Origin: Albibacterium sp963696875
GTDB lineage: Bacteria > Bacteroidota > Bacteroidia > Sphingobacteriales > Sphingobacteriaceae
Direction of reading: 5' to 3'
DNA: 64,000 bases
Assembly (NCBI GenBank): GCA_963696875.1
Contig: CAVOLQ010000002.1
Span: forward strand, 1 to 64,000
A program made the position numbers and the translations under genes. The notes beneath the pieces were generated by a model. That model was not told the origin of the DNA and ran no database searches. It worked only from the letters and a program-made list of their open reading frames with translations. Below, piece by piece: positions 28,361 through 36,977 of the stretch. Numbering within the stretch: the first letter of the stretch is position 1; each line of letters starts with the position of its first letter.

Positions 28361-29968
28361 TTGAAAAACATTTTCCTTTTCCTATTCATATTTGCCGGCA
28401 TAACACAAATAAAGGCTCAAACTGTTCCAGTAGGAACAACATCCATAGAAGATTATTATCGAAGGATGCAATTGATGGGCGAGCTGGATTCGACGATTTC
28501 ATTTACAGTTCGGCCGCTTTCCCCTAAAAACCTGATGAATACAAATAACGTGTTTGATCCGGATACCAGTTTGGAGCAAGATCATTGGTTGAATCTTAAT
28601 CATTCATTAAAATCGAATAAGTTGCTAGCGTTTCAGTTAATGCCTATCACTTGGAAGCAGCAAATCAACTCCCATCATCCTTATGGTTGGAATGATGGTG
28701 CAATGATACCCGCAAAAGGATATCAGACCTTATTAAGCGCTGGACTATTTGCTCAATTAGGATTTTTGACCATACAATTAGCTCCAGAATACGTTTATGC
28801 AACGAATAAAGAATTTTTGCTTTCAGGAAAAAAATTGAATGGAATTGACTTGCCAGAACGTTTTGGTAATAATTCGTTCAGTAAAGCCACTTGGGGACAA
28901 AGTAGCGTTCGACTTAATTTCGGACCGGCTTCTCTTGGTCTTTCGAATGAGAATTTATGGTGGGGACCCGGGAGGAGAAACTCCTTATTAATGAGTAATA
29001 ATGCGCCTGGTTTTAAGCATATTACCTTAAATACTACAAAGCCTATTGCAAGTCCGATCGGTTCTTTTGAAGCACAGTTTATTGGTGGAAAATTAGAAAG
29101 TTCGAAAATTGCCCCTTTTGATGAAAGCTATCCTGAGCAGGATTGGCGCTACTTATCCGGTATGAACCTCAGTTACCAACCTAAATGGGTACCGGGTTTG
29201 TTTTTGGGTTTTACAAGGATTTTTCAGGCCTATAATAACGAAATCACCGGCTTCGCTGGCTTTGTACCTTTTTTAACTCCTTTCCAAAAGAAAAATACAG
29301 ACGATGGAGACAAGTTTCCTCGCGATCAAATCTTGTCGCTTTATTCCCGTTGGGTTTTTCCGAAAGCGCATGCTGAAGTGTATTTTGAGTTTGGACAAAA
29401 TGACAACTCACATGATTTCCGGGATTTTATAGGTGCACCTGACCATTCGAGGGCTTATTTATTTGGCTTTAGTAAATTGGTTCCAATAAAAAAGAAAACT
29501 AATGAGTTTATTGAAATCAACGCTGAATTAACGCAAACCTCTCAAACTATTGATCGCGTTCTAAGACCCGCAGGAAGTTGGTATACTCATGGTGAAATTA
29601 GGCACGGTTATACTAATAAAGGACAAATCATGGGTGCCGGTATGGACTTGGGAGCAAATATTCAATCACTTGACGTAAGCTGGGTAAAAGGTTTGAAGAA
29701 GATTGGCTTATCGTTTGATCGTTATGAACATAATCCGCATGATGCACCTATTAGCATCAACGGACATAGTAGAAAATGGGTTGATTATGCTTTCGCTGGC
29801 ATTGGTGAATGGAATTATAAGAACCTTTTGTTATTTACTAAGATCCAGGGGATAAAGTCACTAAATTACCAATGGAGGTTAAAAGACTATAATCCGGAAA
29901 TGTATTATATCCCCCATAATGATGTGTTTAATTTTCATGGGGAATTGGGGCTTATGTTTAGGTTTTAA
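28361..29968 (+). CDS. wzi: Capsule assembly outer-membrane protein, Wzi family
   Basis: A 535-residue protein with an N-terminal signal peptide (NIFLFLFIFAGITQIKAQ) and a beta-barrel-like remainder rich in alternating aromatic residues. The blocks SLGLSNENLWWGPGRRNSLLMSNNAPGF and the C-terminal FNFHGELGLMFRF, ending in a terminal Phe, fit the Wzi family of outer-membrane beta-barrel proteins. In E. coli Wzi anchors capsule at the cell surface. Its presence favours a capsule-like, surface-retained polymer over LPS O-antigen alone. The start is a TTG. Confidence 0.82.
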   Translation: MKNIFLFLFIFAGITQIKAQTVPVGTTSIEDYYRRMQLMGELDSTISFTVRPLSPKNLMNTNNVFDPDTSLEQDHWLNLNHSLKSNKLLAFQLMPITWKQQINSHHPYGWNDGAMIPAKGYQTLLSAGLFAQLGFLTIQLAPEYVYATNKEFLLSGKKLNGIDLPERFGNNSFSKATWGQSSVRLNFGPASLGLSNENLWWGPGRRNSLLMSNNAPGFKHITLNTTKPIASPIGSFEAQFIGGKLESSKIAPFDESYPEQDWRYLSGMNLSYQPKWVPGLFLGFTRIFQAYNNEITGFAGFVPFLTPFQKKNTDDGDKFPRDQILSLYSRWVFPKAHAEVYFEFGQNDNSHDFRDFIGAPDHSRAYLFGFSKLVPIKKKTNEFIEINAELTQTSQTIDRVLRPAGSWYTHGEIRHGYTNKGQIMGAGMDLGANIQSLDVSWVKGLKKIGLSFDRYEHNPHDAPISINGHSRKWVDYAFAGIGEWNYKNLLLFTKIQGIKSLNYQWRLKDYNPEMYYIPHNDVFNFHGELGLMFRF

Positions 29969-30114
29969 GTAAAATCTAAATTATTCACGATGAATGTCGC
30001 TTTTTGATACCTAATCTCGTTTAATATTTCAGGCATTAAAACAAAATACCATCATTTTTCTTTTATACTTGAGAATTGGGTTGAATAATCAACATAAAAG
30101 AAATATTGAATTGA

Positions 30115-30129
30115 ATAACGTAACGTTAT
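30115..30129. promoter_or_regulatory. 15-base palindrome upstream of the second capD
   Basis: ATAACGTAACGTTAT is a perfect 7-base inverted repeat around one central base, about 110 bases before the second capD. It could be a protein-binding site or chance in AT-rich DNA. A second palindrome lies at 30162-30175. Confidence 0.3.
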
Positions 30130-30161
30130 CATTTTTAGGCCATTTTTTTTAGCAAGTAAAT

Positions 30162-30175
30162 ATGTACTTGTACAT
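30162..30175. promoter_or_regulatory. 14-base palindrome ATGTACTTGTACAT
   Basis: A perfect 6-base inverted repeat with a 2-base spacer, overlapping TACATTTA (30171-30178, 7 of 8 to TAnnTTTG). A palindrome over a candidate -7 box is what a repressor operator would look like. No -33 box at a good distance was found. Confidence 0.33.
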
Positions 30176-30240
30176 TTACAATTATAACACAGAAATAATT
30201 GGTTCATTAGCTAGCCCAGTTTGTTGACATATGTTTGGAT

Positions 30241-32190
30241 ATGAATCTTACTCTTATTAAGAAAAGTCTACGGCGAGACAACCCTAGATGGGTAGTCCTT
30301 GTAATTGATATGTTAATTGTATTGCTATGTTATTTAGTTTCTAATTTTATAATCGACGGCGTTAAGGGTAATTTTAACATGGCCCTTATCTTTAAAAAAA
30401 GCATTCTCGTTCTCGCTTCTTATAGCTTTGTTTTCCTAATCTTGGGCACCTACAGAGGGATAATTCGTCAGGCTGGAATAATGGATGCTATGCAGGTGTT
30501 CAAAGCCGTTTTCATAACACTGATGCTCCTTATGTCATTATCAGTGGCTATCCGAATGATAACACCTGAAGCCTCATTTTTGGGTGATTATTTGCGTATG
30601 TCTTACGCAGTATTGTTCATGCATGCTTTTTTCACAATGGTGGTCATGGTTGCCGCGCGTATATTCTATAGAACACTCTATGAAGCATTCTTTTTTACAA
30701 AGCGTAAGCAGGCTAACGCGTTGATTTTTGGTGCTTCTGGGTCTGGTCTAATGGCTTTATCAATACTGGCTGATGATACTAGGGTTAAACATTCTGTAAT
30801 AGCTTTTGTGGAGGATGATAGCTCCAAGGTGGGCAAGCGGCTTGCCGGCTTAAAAGTGTTGAACATCGAACATATTACGAAAGCGTATGTATTAAATAAC
30901 CTTATAGAACGGGTAATTATTGCAGTAGAAAATAACGATCCCGAGCGTTTGAGAGTGATTGCTGCGAAATTTGAAGCCCTAGATCTGTACATTAAGTTTA
31001 TGCCACCAACAAACTTGATAAGTAACGGTGAGCGAAGGCAAATTAGAGCGTTAAAAATTGATGATTTACTTGGAAGGAAGGCTATTCAGTTAAGTAATCC
31101 AGCAATCGAGGCAGAGATGTTCGGTAAGTCAATTTTAATTACAGGAGCGGCAGGATCAATAGGTTCAGAGCTGGCCCGTCAAATTGGTATCCGAGATTAT
31201 AATCACCTTATTTTAGTGGACCAAGCAGAATCTCCACTATATAATTTACAACAGTCATTGAAAGCTAGTCAACCCCGCAAAATTAGTTTTATAGTGGGCG
31301 ATGTTCGTAACCGGGGATTTATGGAGGAACTTTTTGTTAGACATCGACCGGATTTAGTTTTTCACGCTGCCGCGTATAAGCATGTTCCTTTAATGGAAAA
31401 CAACCCTTATCAAGCCATATTAACAAACGTAGTCGGCACCAAGAATGTAGCTGATATGGCCATCCGCTACGGTACCGAAAAATTCGTAATGGTATCCACC
31501 GATAAGGCAGTTAACCCTACTAATATTATGGGCGCAACTAAGCGTGTTGCAGAAATTTATGTTAACAGTTTCTATCAAAAATCGAGTACACGTTTTATTA
31601 CCACTCGATTTGGTAATGTATTAGGTTCCAGTGGGTCTGTTATTCCCTTGTTCGAGCAACAAATAGAGGCAGGTGGGCCGCTGACCTTAACCCACCCAGA
31701 TATTACTCGTTATTTTATGACCATTCCTGAGGCCTGTCAATTGGTGCAAGAGGCTGGTGTGATGGGGAAGGGAGGAGAGATATTCGTGTTCGATATGGGC
31801 AAGTCTGTGAAAATTATGGATCTTGCCAAACGCATGATCCGCCTTAAAGGGTATCATTATCCAAAAGATATCGATATTAAGATCACCGGATTACGCCCTG
31901 GCGAAAAGATCTTCGAAGAATTATTGGCCAATGATGAAAATACGCAAAAAACACATCACGAGAAGATTTTAATTGCCAAAGTCAGCCAAGAGAATATTGA
32001 TGAAAAATTGGCTTTTTTGGAACTGCTTTGCCAAACAGTAAATAACTTTGGTAATAACCAGGTGGAAACACTTGAATTGGTGAAATTGCTTAAAAAAATA
32101 GTACCTGAATATATCTCTCAAAATTCCGAGTTTGAAACATTGGATAAAGTGAATATGCGAACATCTTTAATCCCTAGTTGCTTAAAATAG
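30241..32190 (+). CDS. Membrane UDP-sugar 4,6-dehydratase, CapD/WbpM type (copy 2)
   Basis: A 649-residue paralog of the protein at 1901-3886 with the same layout: four N-terminal membrane segments, a middle nucleotide-binding domain, and a C-terminal SDR domain with ITGAAGSIGSE near residue 300 and STDKAVNPTNIMGATK near 415-430. The Met in place of the catalytic Tyr is again present. A TTG at 30235 is also in frame, but the ATG at 30241 gives the conserved N-terminus. Whether this copy makes the same product as copy 1 is unknown. An isolated promoter region with two palindromes precedes it, so it may be transcribed independently of the locus. Confidence 0.87.
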   Translation: MNLTLIKKSLRRDNPRWVVLVIDMLIVLLCYLVSNFIIDGVKGNFNMALIFKKSILVLASYSFVFLILGTYRGIIRQAGIMDAMQVFKAVFITLMLLMSLSVAIRMITPEASFLGDYLRMSYAVLFMHAFFTMVVMVAARIFYRTLYEAFFFTKRKQANALIFGASGSGLMALSILADDTRVKHSVIAFVEDDSSKVGKRLAGLKVLNIEHITKAYVLNNLIERVIIAVENNDPERLRVIAAKFEALDLYIKFMPPTNLISNGERRQIRALKIDDLLGRKAIQLSNPAIEAEMFGKSILITGAAGSIGSELARQIGIRDYNHLILVDQAESPLYNLQQSLKASQPRKISFIVGDVRNRGFMEELFVRHRPDLVFHAAAYKHVPLMENNPYQAILTNVVGTKNVADMAIRYGTEKFVMVSTDKAVNPTNIMGATKRVAEIYVNSFYQKSSTRFITTRFGNVLGSSGSVIPLFEQQIEAGGPLTLTHPDITRYFMTIPEACQLVQEAGVMGKGGEIFVFDMGKSVKIMDLAKRMIRLKGYHYPKDIDIKITGLRPGEKIFEELLANDENTQKTHHEKILIAKVSQENIDEKLAFLELLCQTVNNFGNNQVETLELVKLLKKIVPEYISQNSEFETLDKVNMRTSLIPSCLK

Positions 32191-32458
32191 TAGGGGCTAT
32201 TAAATTATCGTTATTTTTAAATAATATAAAAATATTACTTATATTAGTATCTATATCTTTATTCCGTATCTATTGATAATTTAAGATGTAGGCCTAAACC
32301 TTACATAGATCAAGATCTCGCTAAATCTATTTCTAATAGTATATCTTTTGTTAATACTTTTATATAAATCTGGTAAACCATGTTTTCCAATATTGTGTAA
32401 GTAATAATTTATAATAAAAAATAAAGCGAAATTGAATGTCGTGTTTTAATGTATTTAT

Positions 32459-33715
32459 ATGTTAAGGAACCCCAAAATTATGGTCGTATTTCTAATTGCG
32501 ATTTTGCTTTCATGCGCTAAAGCTGAAAGTTCCAAAATTTCTCAAGCAGAACCACCTGCCGTTAAACCTGTAAACAACACAGAGAACTCTATTGAAGTAG
32601 GAGCGGGATCGGGAGATTTGAAAATTGATGGATCGGATGCAAGACTTAAAGATAAAAATAGAGTAATTATTAAATCAGGTACTTATAATACGGTTTCGAT
32701 CCGGAATTTACACGGGACTGAACAAGAGCCAATAGAAATAAATAATGCAGGACAGGTTAAAATAAATGATGTCATGGATATTTCCAATGTATCCGATGTT
32801 ACAATTGCCGGGGATAATATAAATGGTATGAAATACGGAATTGCTTTCCACGATAATTCATATAGAGCAATCACTATGTCTGGTGAATTAATTGGTGTGA
32901 CCCTAAGTAATCTAAGTTTTAAAGACGTTCAGGATTATGTGATATTTATAAAACCTACAAATAGAGAAATTGGGAAAGCGAGTATGGAGCGAATTAAAAT
33001 TCTAAACTGTAAATTTGAGAATGCTGCTGGGATTCAATTTGTAAGTGAATCCGGAGGAAACGGCGAATTTATAAAAGACTTTGAGTTTGCGCATAATGTC
33101 ATTGAAAACGCTAACTCCGGTAATTTTGCATACTTCGAAACCGTCCAAAATTATAATATACACCATAATACGGTCAATAACCTAAATGCGGATAATGATA
33201 ATCATAACGGTATCTTCCACATGGTTGGAAATGGAAAATTCCATGATAATAAATTCACGAATTATCAGGGAAATATGATTCGCGCTTGGGTTTTCTCAAG
33301 GGGGAATTTGCCTTCAACCATCGAAATTTATAATAACATTGCCTACAATACCCGTAAATATGGGGCTTTTGAAATACAAGGATTCGATAGGTATATCATT
33401 CCTGGAAAAACTACTTTTGCAAACGCCAAAGTGTACAATAATACCGTAGGTAAAATGAATACCTCAAGGGATTGGGAAGGGGTTATCCTTGACCTGTACA
33501 ACTACGGCGGAACCTTGGAATATTATAACAACCTGGGTTTTGAGTTAAATCAAAGTCGGCCTATTACCGATATGATTAATAATATGAGTGATACTAAAAT
33601 AACTAAAAAAACCAATAATAGATACTTCAACTCCGCTTCTCAAGCAATCTTCAATTTTAATAATTTTATGTCTAAGCATTTGGGTATAGGATCAAATTTG
33701 AATGCTACCCATTAG
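32459..33715 (+). CDS. Right-handed parallel beta-helix lipoprotein
   Basis: A 418-residue predicted lipoprotein: signal MLRNPKIMVVFLIAILLSC with the lipobox cysteine at residue 19. The body has repeating short strands with N-x-I/V patterns (residues 90-400, such as NVIENA, YNIHHNTVNN, KFHDNKFTN, VYNNTVGK) typical of pectate-lyase-like right-handed beta-helices. Such proteins are often polysaccharide lyases, epimerases or surface adhesins. No catalytic signature could be identified. It lies just after the polysaccharide locus but has its own 268-base leader, so a role in trimming or binding the polymer is only suggestive. Confidence 0.72.
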   Translation: MLRNPKIMVVFLIAILLSCAKAESSKISQAEPPAVKPVNNTENSIEVGAGSGDLKIDGSDARLKDKNRVIIKSGTYNTVSIRNLHGTEQEPIEINNAGQVKINDVMDISNVSDVTIAGDNINGMKYGIAFHDNSYRAITMSGELIGVTLSNLSFKDVQDYVIFIKPTNREIGKASMERIKILNCKFENAAGIQFVSESGGNGEFIKDFEFAHNVIENANSGNFAYFETVQNYNIHHNTVNNLNADNDNHNGIFHMVGNGKFHDNKFTNYQGNMIRAWVFSRGNLPSTIEIYNNIAYNTRKYGAFEIQGFDRYIIPGKTTFANAKVYNNTVGKMNTSRDWEGVILDLYNYGGTLEYYNNLGFELNQSRPITDMINNMSDTKITKKTNNRYFNSASQAIFNFNNFMSKHLGIGSNLNATH

Positions 33716-33790
33716 GAAGGAATATTAAAACTTGATCTAAGTCAATGTTATTTCTTGCTTTCGCTCAATGGTGCCTGGTATAAGTATGCC

Positions 33791-33798
33791 TAACTTTG
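33791..33798 (+). promoter_or_regulatory. Perfect Bacteroidota -7 box TAACTTTG
   Basis: An exact match to TAnnTTTG lies 19 bases before the ATG of the frameshifted ygiD-like gene. A TTG at 33755 is too distant to be its -33 element, so only half of the promoter is supported. Confidence 0.4.
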
Positions 33799-33817
33799 TA
33801 CCATTAGGAAGAAATTG

Positions 33818-34703
33818 ATGGAAAGAAAACAATTTATTAAAACATTATTAACAGGAGTAATAGGTATGACAACGTTATCAGCATTTAATAGTTTTACAAG
33901 CAATTTAAAAGAACAGGAATACTTAATGCCTGTATTATTTATCGGGCATGGTTCTCCGATGAATGGAATTGAAGACAATGAATTTAGCAGGCGCTGGACA
34001 AAGATGGCCAAAGAAATTCCTACGCCAGCAGCGGTGTTGGTGGTTTCGGCGCATTGGTTTAGCAAGGGTACAAAGATCACTGCTATGGATTTCCCAAAGA
34101 CCATTCATGATTTTGGTGGTTTTCCGCAAGCACTTTTTGACGTTCAGTACAATGCTCCCGGCAATCCTGATCTGGCGAAAGAAACAGCTTCGTTAATTCA
34201 TTCTGCTAAAGTAGAACTGGATCATGACTGGGGCCTAGATCATGGTACCTGGACAGTTGTAAGGCATATGTATCCAGAAGCAAAAATTCCCGTCTTGCAA
34301 CTCAGTATTGATTATACAAAGGGACCTCAATATCATTATGATCTGGCTAAAGAATTCTATGCATTAAGAAAAAAGGGAGTATTGATTATCGGCAGTGGCA
34401 ATATGGTACATAACCTGCGCATGGTAGCATGGGATAAAATGGATGAACCCGGTTACGGATATGACTGGGCATTGCAAATGAATGACAAGTTTAAGCAACT
34501 TGATTACTGATGGCGATTATAAGCCATTGATCCATTATGAAAGCCTCGGTGCGGAAGCAAGACTTGCCATTCCTACGCCGGAACATTACCTGCCACTTTT
34601 ATATACTTTAGGATTGAAGGGAAGCAAGGATAAAGTCTCATTTTTTAATGACAAAGCTGTAGCGGGTTCACTTACCATGACATCTGTTTTACTTAATCAG
34701 TAA
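33818..34703 (+). pseudogene. 4,5-DOPA-extradiol-dioxygenase (YgiD) family gene with a frameshift
   Basis: The first frame (33818-34510) contains the LigB-like dioxygenase hallmarks: GHGSPMN near residue 47, the metal-site VVSAHWF near 76, and LDHGTWTVVRHMYP near 144. It then ends early with FKQLDY-stop. The adjacent frame continues without a break as LITDGDYKPLIHYESLG and the conserved PTPEHYLPLLYTLG to 34703. One extra base near 34499-34505 would explain this. The rejoined length of about 294 residues is normal for the family. The N-terminus has a hydrophobic export-like segment. It could be a true pseudogene or a sequencing error. Confidence 0.82.
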
Positions 34704-34750
34704 AATGAATAAATATCAATCGTAACCTGTAGATGACCACTATTAAGATA

Positions 34751-34791
34751 TATCTATCTAAAAGGCCAATAATTGGCTTTTTAGATAGATA
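34751..34791. terminator. Bidirectional terminator between convergent genes
   Basis: A 19-bp stem with one G/T-type mismatch (34751-34769 with 34773-34791) around a 3-base loop, with A-rich and T-rich flanks. It lies between the end of the ygiD-like gene (+) and the end of the clostripain-like gene (-), and can serve both. Confidence 0.85.
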
Positions 34792-34797
34792 AAAGTA

Positions 34798-35907
34798 TTA
34801 TTTGCTAGTCTCCTTTACCCATTTTAATTCCAGATATTCATCATTGAGATAGGCAAAGGCTTGCTGAGGAATATAAGAAGTTAGCCCACTAAAATGTTTG
34901 ATTAAAAAACCCCGTTCCTTTATAAGAAATGAAGATGTCGCTTTTTTAAATACTACGGTTTCATTGAGCAAATGTGCAAACTGATCCAATCCCTCAGGCG
35001 ATAAAATCTGACGGTAATAATCCTCAAAATCAAAGAAAAGACGATGTGTTGCATACCTGTCGTAATGTTGTATATCCTGCATAGCTTCATCAGGAAGGGC
35101 TTTATTTGTGTATTGTTTGATATGGGCAGCCAAAGGAGCTAATCCTTCTGTCTTTATGATACTTATCGTAGCCGAACGGTTATTCTCAGGCAAATCTGGA
35201 TCATTGTAGAGTTGATAATAATCCTGGGCAAACAATTCCAAGTCAAAATCAGGCTTAAAAAGAGTGGGAAGAATCTGGGGATACAGTGGCGTAAAACCTG
35301 GGGAAAGTATCTCCGCAGAAGAAGCCATGATGATCTTGGTTTTATCCTTAAGTTCATAAGCCACTTCAATTCCCGTCATGAAACAGGCTTCAAAAATCAT
35401 AAAATCAAAGAATTGATCAGGAATAGCCTCCGCAAAATCACGGATTTCCAAGTCGCTCCCTTCATCTTGAGCTACTGAATAAGGCTTGACAAGGGTGCGT
35501 TGAGGCAACCACCCAGAAGCATGAGAAAATAAAATAAGGCCATAAGAAGAAGAGGGTGCAATCCCCTTCACTTCTTCCAAAACCCTTTTAAATACAGTAG
35601 CACTTGCGGAATTTTCCTGAGCATATTGTTTTAGCTCCTTCACAACTCCCTTATCATTTGAATCCGTAGTTATTTCTATTAAGCGCGGATTCATACCAGC
35701 AGCGTCCTGGTAAATTAAAAGCCTGCCCATACCTTGAACATACCCTTTTCTTATAGCCTCTACCTTCTCAAAGGTTTCATTATAAAGATTATTATCCCCA
35801 CCCATATAAACTAAAATGGTACGGAGTTGAACAGGATCAACCTCTTCATTCTTTTTACAGGAAACTGTAAATAAAATAATGAAAAACAATAGAATATATA
35901 TCTTCAT
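34798..35907 (-). CDS. Clostripain-family (C11) cysteine peptidase lipoprotein
   Basis: A 369-residue predicted lipoprotein (signal MKIYILLFFIILFTVSC). The mature part begins with TILVYMGGDNNLYNETF, typical of clostripain-related peptidases. The catalytic His is in LILFSHASGW near residue 129 and the catalytic Cys in DFMIFEACFMTGIEVAYEL near residue 175. Members cleave after Arg or Lys. It begins directly after the stop of the Mfa2-like gene with no gap, so the three minus-strand genes form one operon. In Porphyromonas, related-fold gingipains (C25) mature type V pilins. A similar job for this peptidase is inference from context. Confidence 0.83.
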   Translation of the reverse strand: MKIYILLFFIILFTVSCKKNEEVDPVQLRTILVYMGGDNNLYNETFEKVEAIRKGYVQGMGRLLIYQDAAGMNPRLIEITTDSNDKGVVKELKQYAQENSASATVFKRVLEEVKGIAPSSSYGLILFSHASGWLPQRTLVKPYSVAQDEGSDLEIRDFAEAIPDQFFDFMIFEACFMTGIEVAYELKDKTKIIMASSAEILSPGFTPLYPQILPTLFKPDFDLELFAQDYYQLYNDPDLPENNRSATISIIKTEGLAPLAAHIKQYTNKALPDEAMQDIQHYDRYATHRLFFDFEDYYRQILSPEGLDQFAHLLNETVVFKKATSSFLIKERGFLIKHFSGLTSYIPQQAFAYLNDEYLELKWVKETSK

Positions 35908-36951
35908 TTAATCTTTCGCATTAGGTATGATGGTCGAATGAAGCATCATCTTGCTGCTAGGTTCCCTTTTTCTTACAAGAACACTCTTCCATGCAGTTTC
36001 TTCATCCACCGATCCTGGGCCACTTACCTCAGTAATCGTTGCAATATATTTATTATTGCGTAATAAAGCTAAGGGAGTTCCTCCATTGTTTAAAAAGTCT
36101 AAGCGATAATAGGTTATGGTGCTAGTTCCATTGTATTTTCCACCAATAACCAGCGCTGTAGCATCAACAGAACCAATAGGCTCGGCACCAGCCTCAAATG
36201 TATAAATCTTAGCCGTTAAAGAAACTCCTCCACCCTCTGGTAGGTTATAAGTTAATATAGAGTTGTTTACCAAAGGAGATGGGAGAGCCAAAGACGCCAC
36301 AGTTCCAGAAGTTTTACTATTATACAAACTGACAGAAGTAAGGATAAAATTTTCAAGCGCGTTGGAAGCAAGCTGTACATCAATGCGAGCTAAAGCCCTT
36401 AATAGGGAAACCTCACCACTTATTTCTGTCGTCGACGGAGTGACACTCATAAGTTCTGATTCTCCCCACATCGGTATCGGCTTAAAATCAGTTGTAGATG
36501 TAGCATTCCAAGCTTCACCTATCGCAACGGTAGAAACAATGCGAGCTAATAAATTAGCTTTTAAGGCTCCTTTGCCAATGTTGCCCAATGCATCTACTTC
36601 TTTACGGGCATTGGCGAGGACCACGAACCTAAAAGGTTGAACACCTCTTTGTACTTTTGCTTTAAAGCTTACCTCATCGGCGTTTCGGGATAAATCAAAA
36701 CCCGAAACATGGTATGCAAAACGTTCTTGTCCTTCAATTACCTCAAAAGCAAAAACATCGATGGACGATGTAAATGATTCATTTACATCGTCCATCGCAT
36801 AAGTAACTACATTGCCTGGAACAAGCAATTTTAGTTTATAAGAAATAACACTATCTTGAGAAATCCCAGGGTCAATATGAAGATCTTTATTACATGATAT
36901 AAAAGTCAATGGCAAAAAAAGTAGATTTAAAACAAGCTTAACTATCTTCAC
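35908..36951 (-). CDS. FimB/Mfa2-like fimbrial lipoprotein
   Basis: A 347-residue predicted lipoprotein (signal ending LTFISC near residue 20). FRFVVLANARKEVDALG near residue 106, IPMWGESELMSV near 157 and SLLRALARIDVQL near 182 match the FimB/Mfa2 and minor fimbrillin family, with two beta-sandwich domains expected. Mfa2-type subunits anchor and cap type V pili at the outer membrane. It lies 26 bases after the Mfa1-like gene. A perfect 18-bp hairpin (36759-36797) is embedded in its coding sequence near codons 52-64. Confidence 0.78.
   Translation of the reverse strand: MKIVKLVLNLLFLPLTFISCNKDLHIDPGISQDSVISYKLKLLVPGNVVTYAMDDVNESFTSSIDVFAFEVIEGQERFAYHVSGFDLSRNADEVSFKAKVQRGVQPFRFVVLANARKEVDALGNIGKGALKANLLARIVSTVAIGEAWNATSTTDFKPIPMWGESELMSVTPSTTEISGEVSLLRALARIDVQLASNALENFILTSVSLYNSKTSGTVASLALPSPLVNNSILTYNLPEGGGVSLTAKIYTFEAGAEPIGSVDATALVIGGKYNGTSTITYYRLDFLNNGGTPLALLRNNKYIATITEVSGPGSVDEETAWKSVLVRKREPSSKMMLHSTIIPNAKD
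36759..36797. repeat. Perfect 18-bp inverted repeat inside the Mfa2-like gene
   Basis: Arms 36759-36776 and 36780-36797 are exact reverse complements around the 3-base loop ATT. It encodes part of AMDDVNESFTSSIDV. A perfect stem of this length is unlikely to arise by coding constraint alone. Confidence 0.85.
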
Positions 36952-36977
36952 AAAATACTGATTTACAATTTATATTT

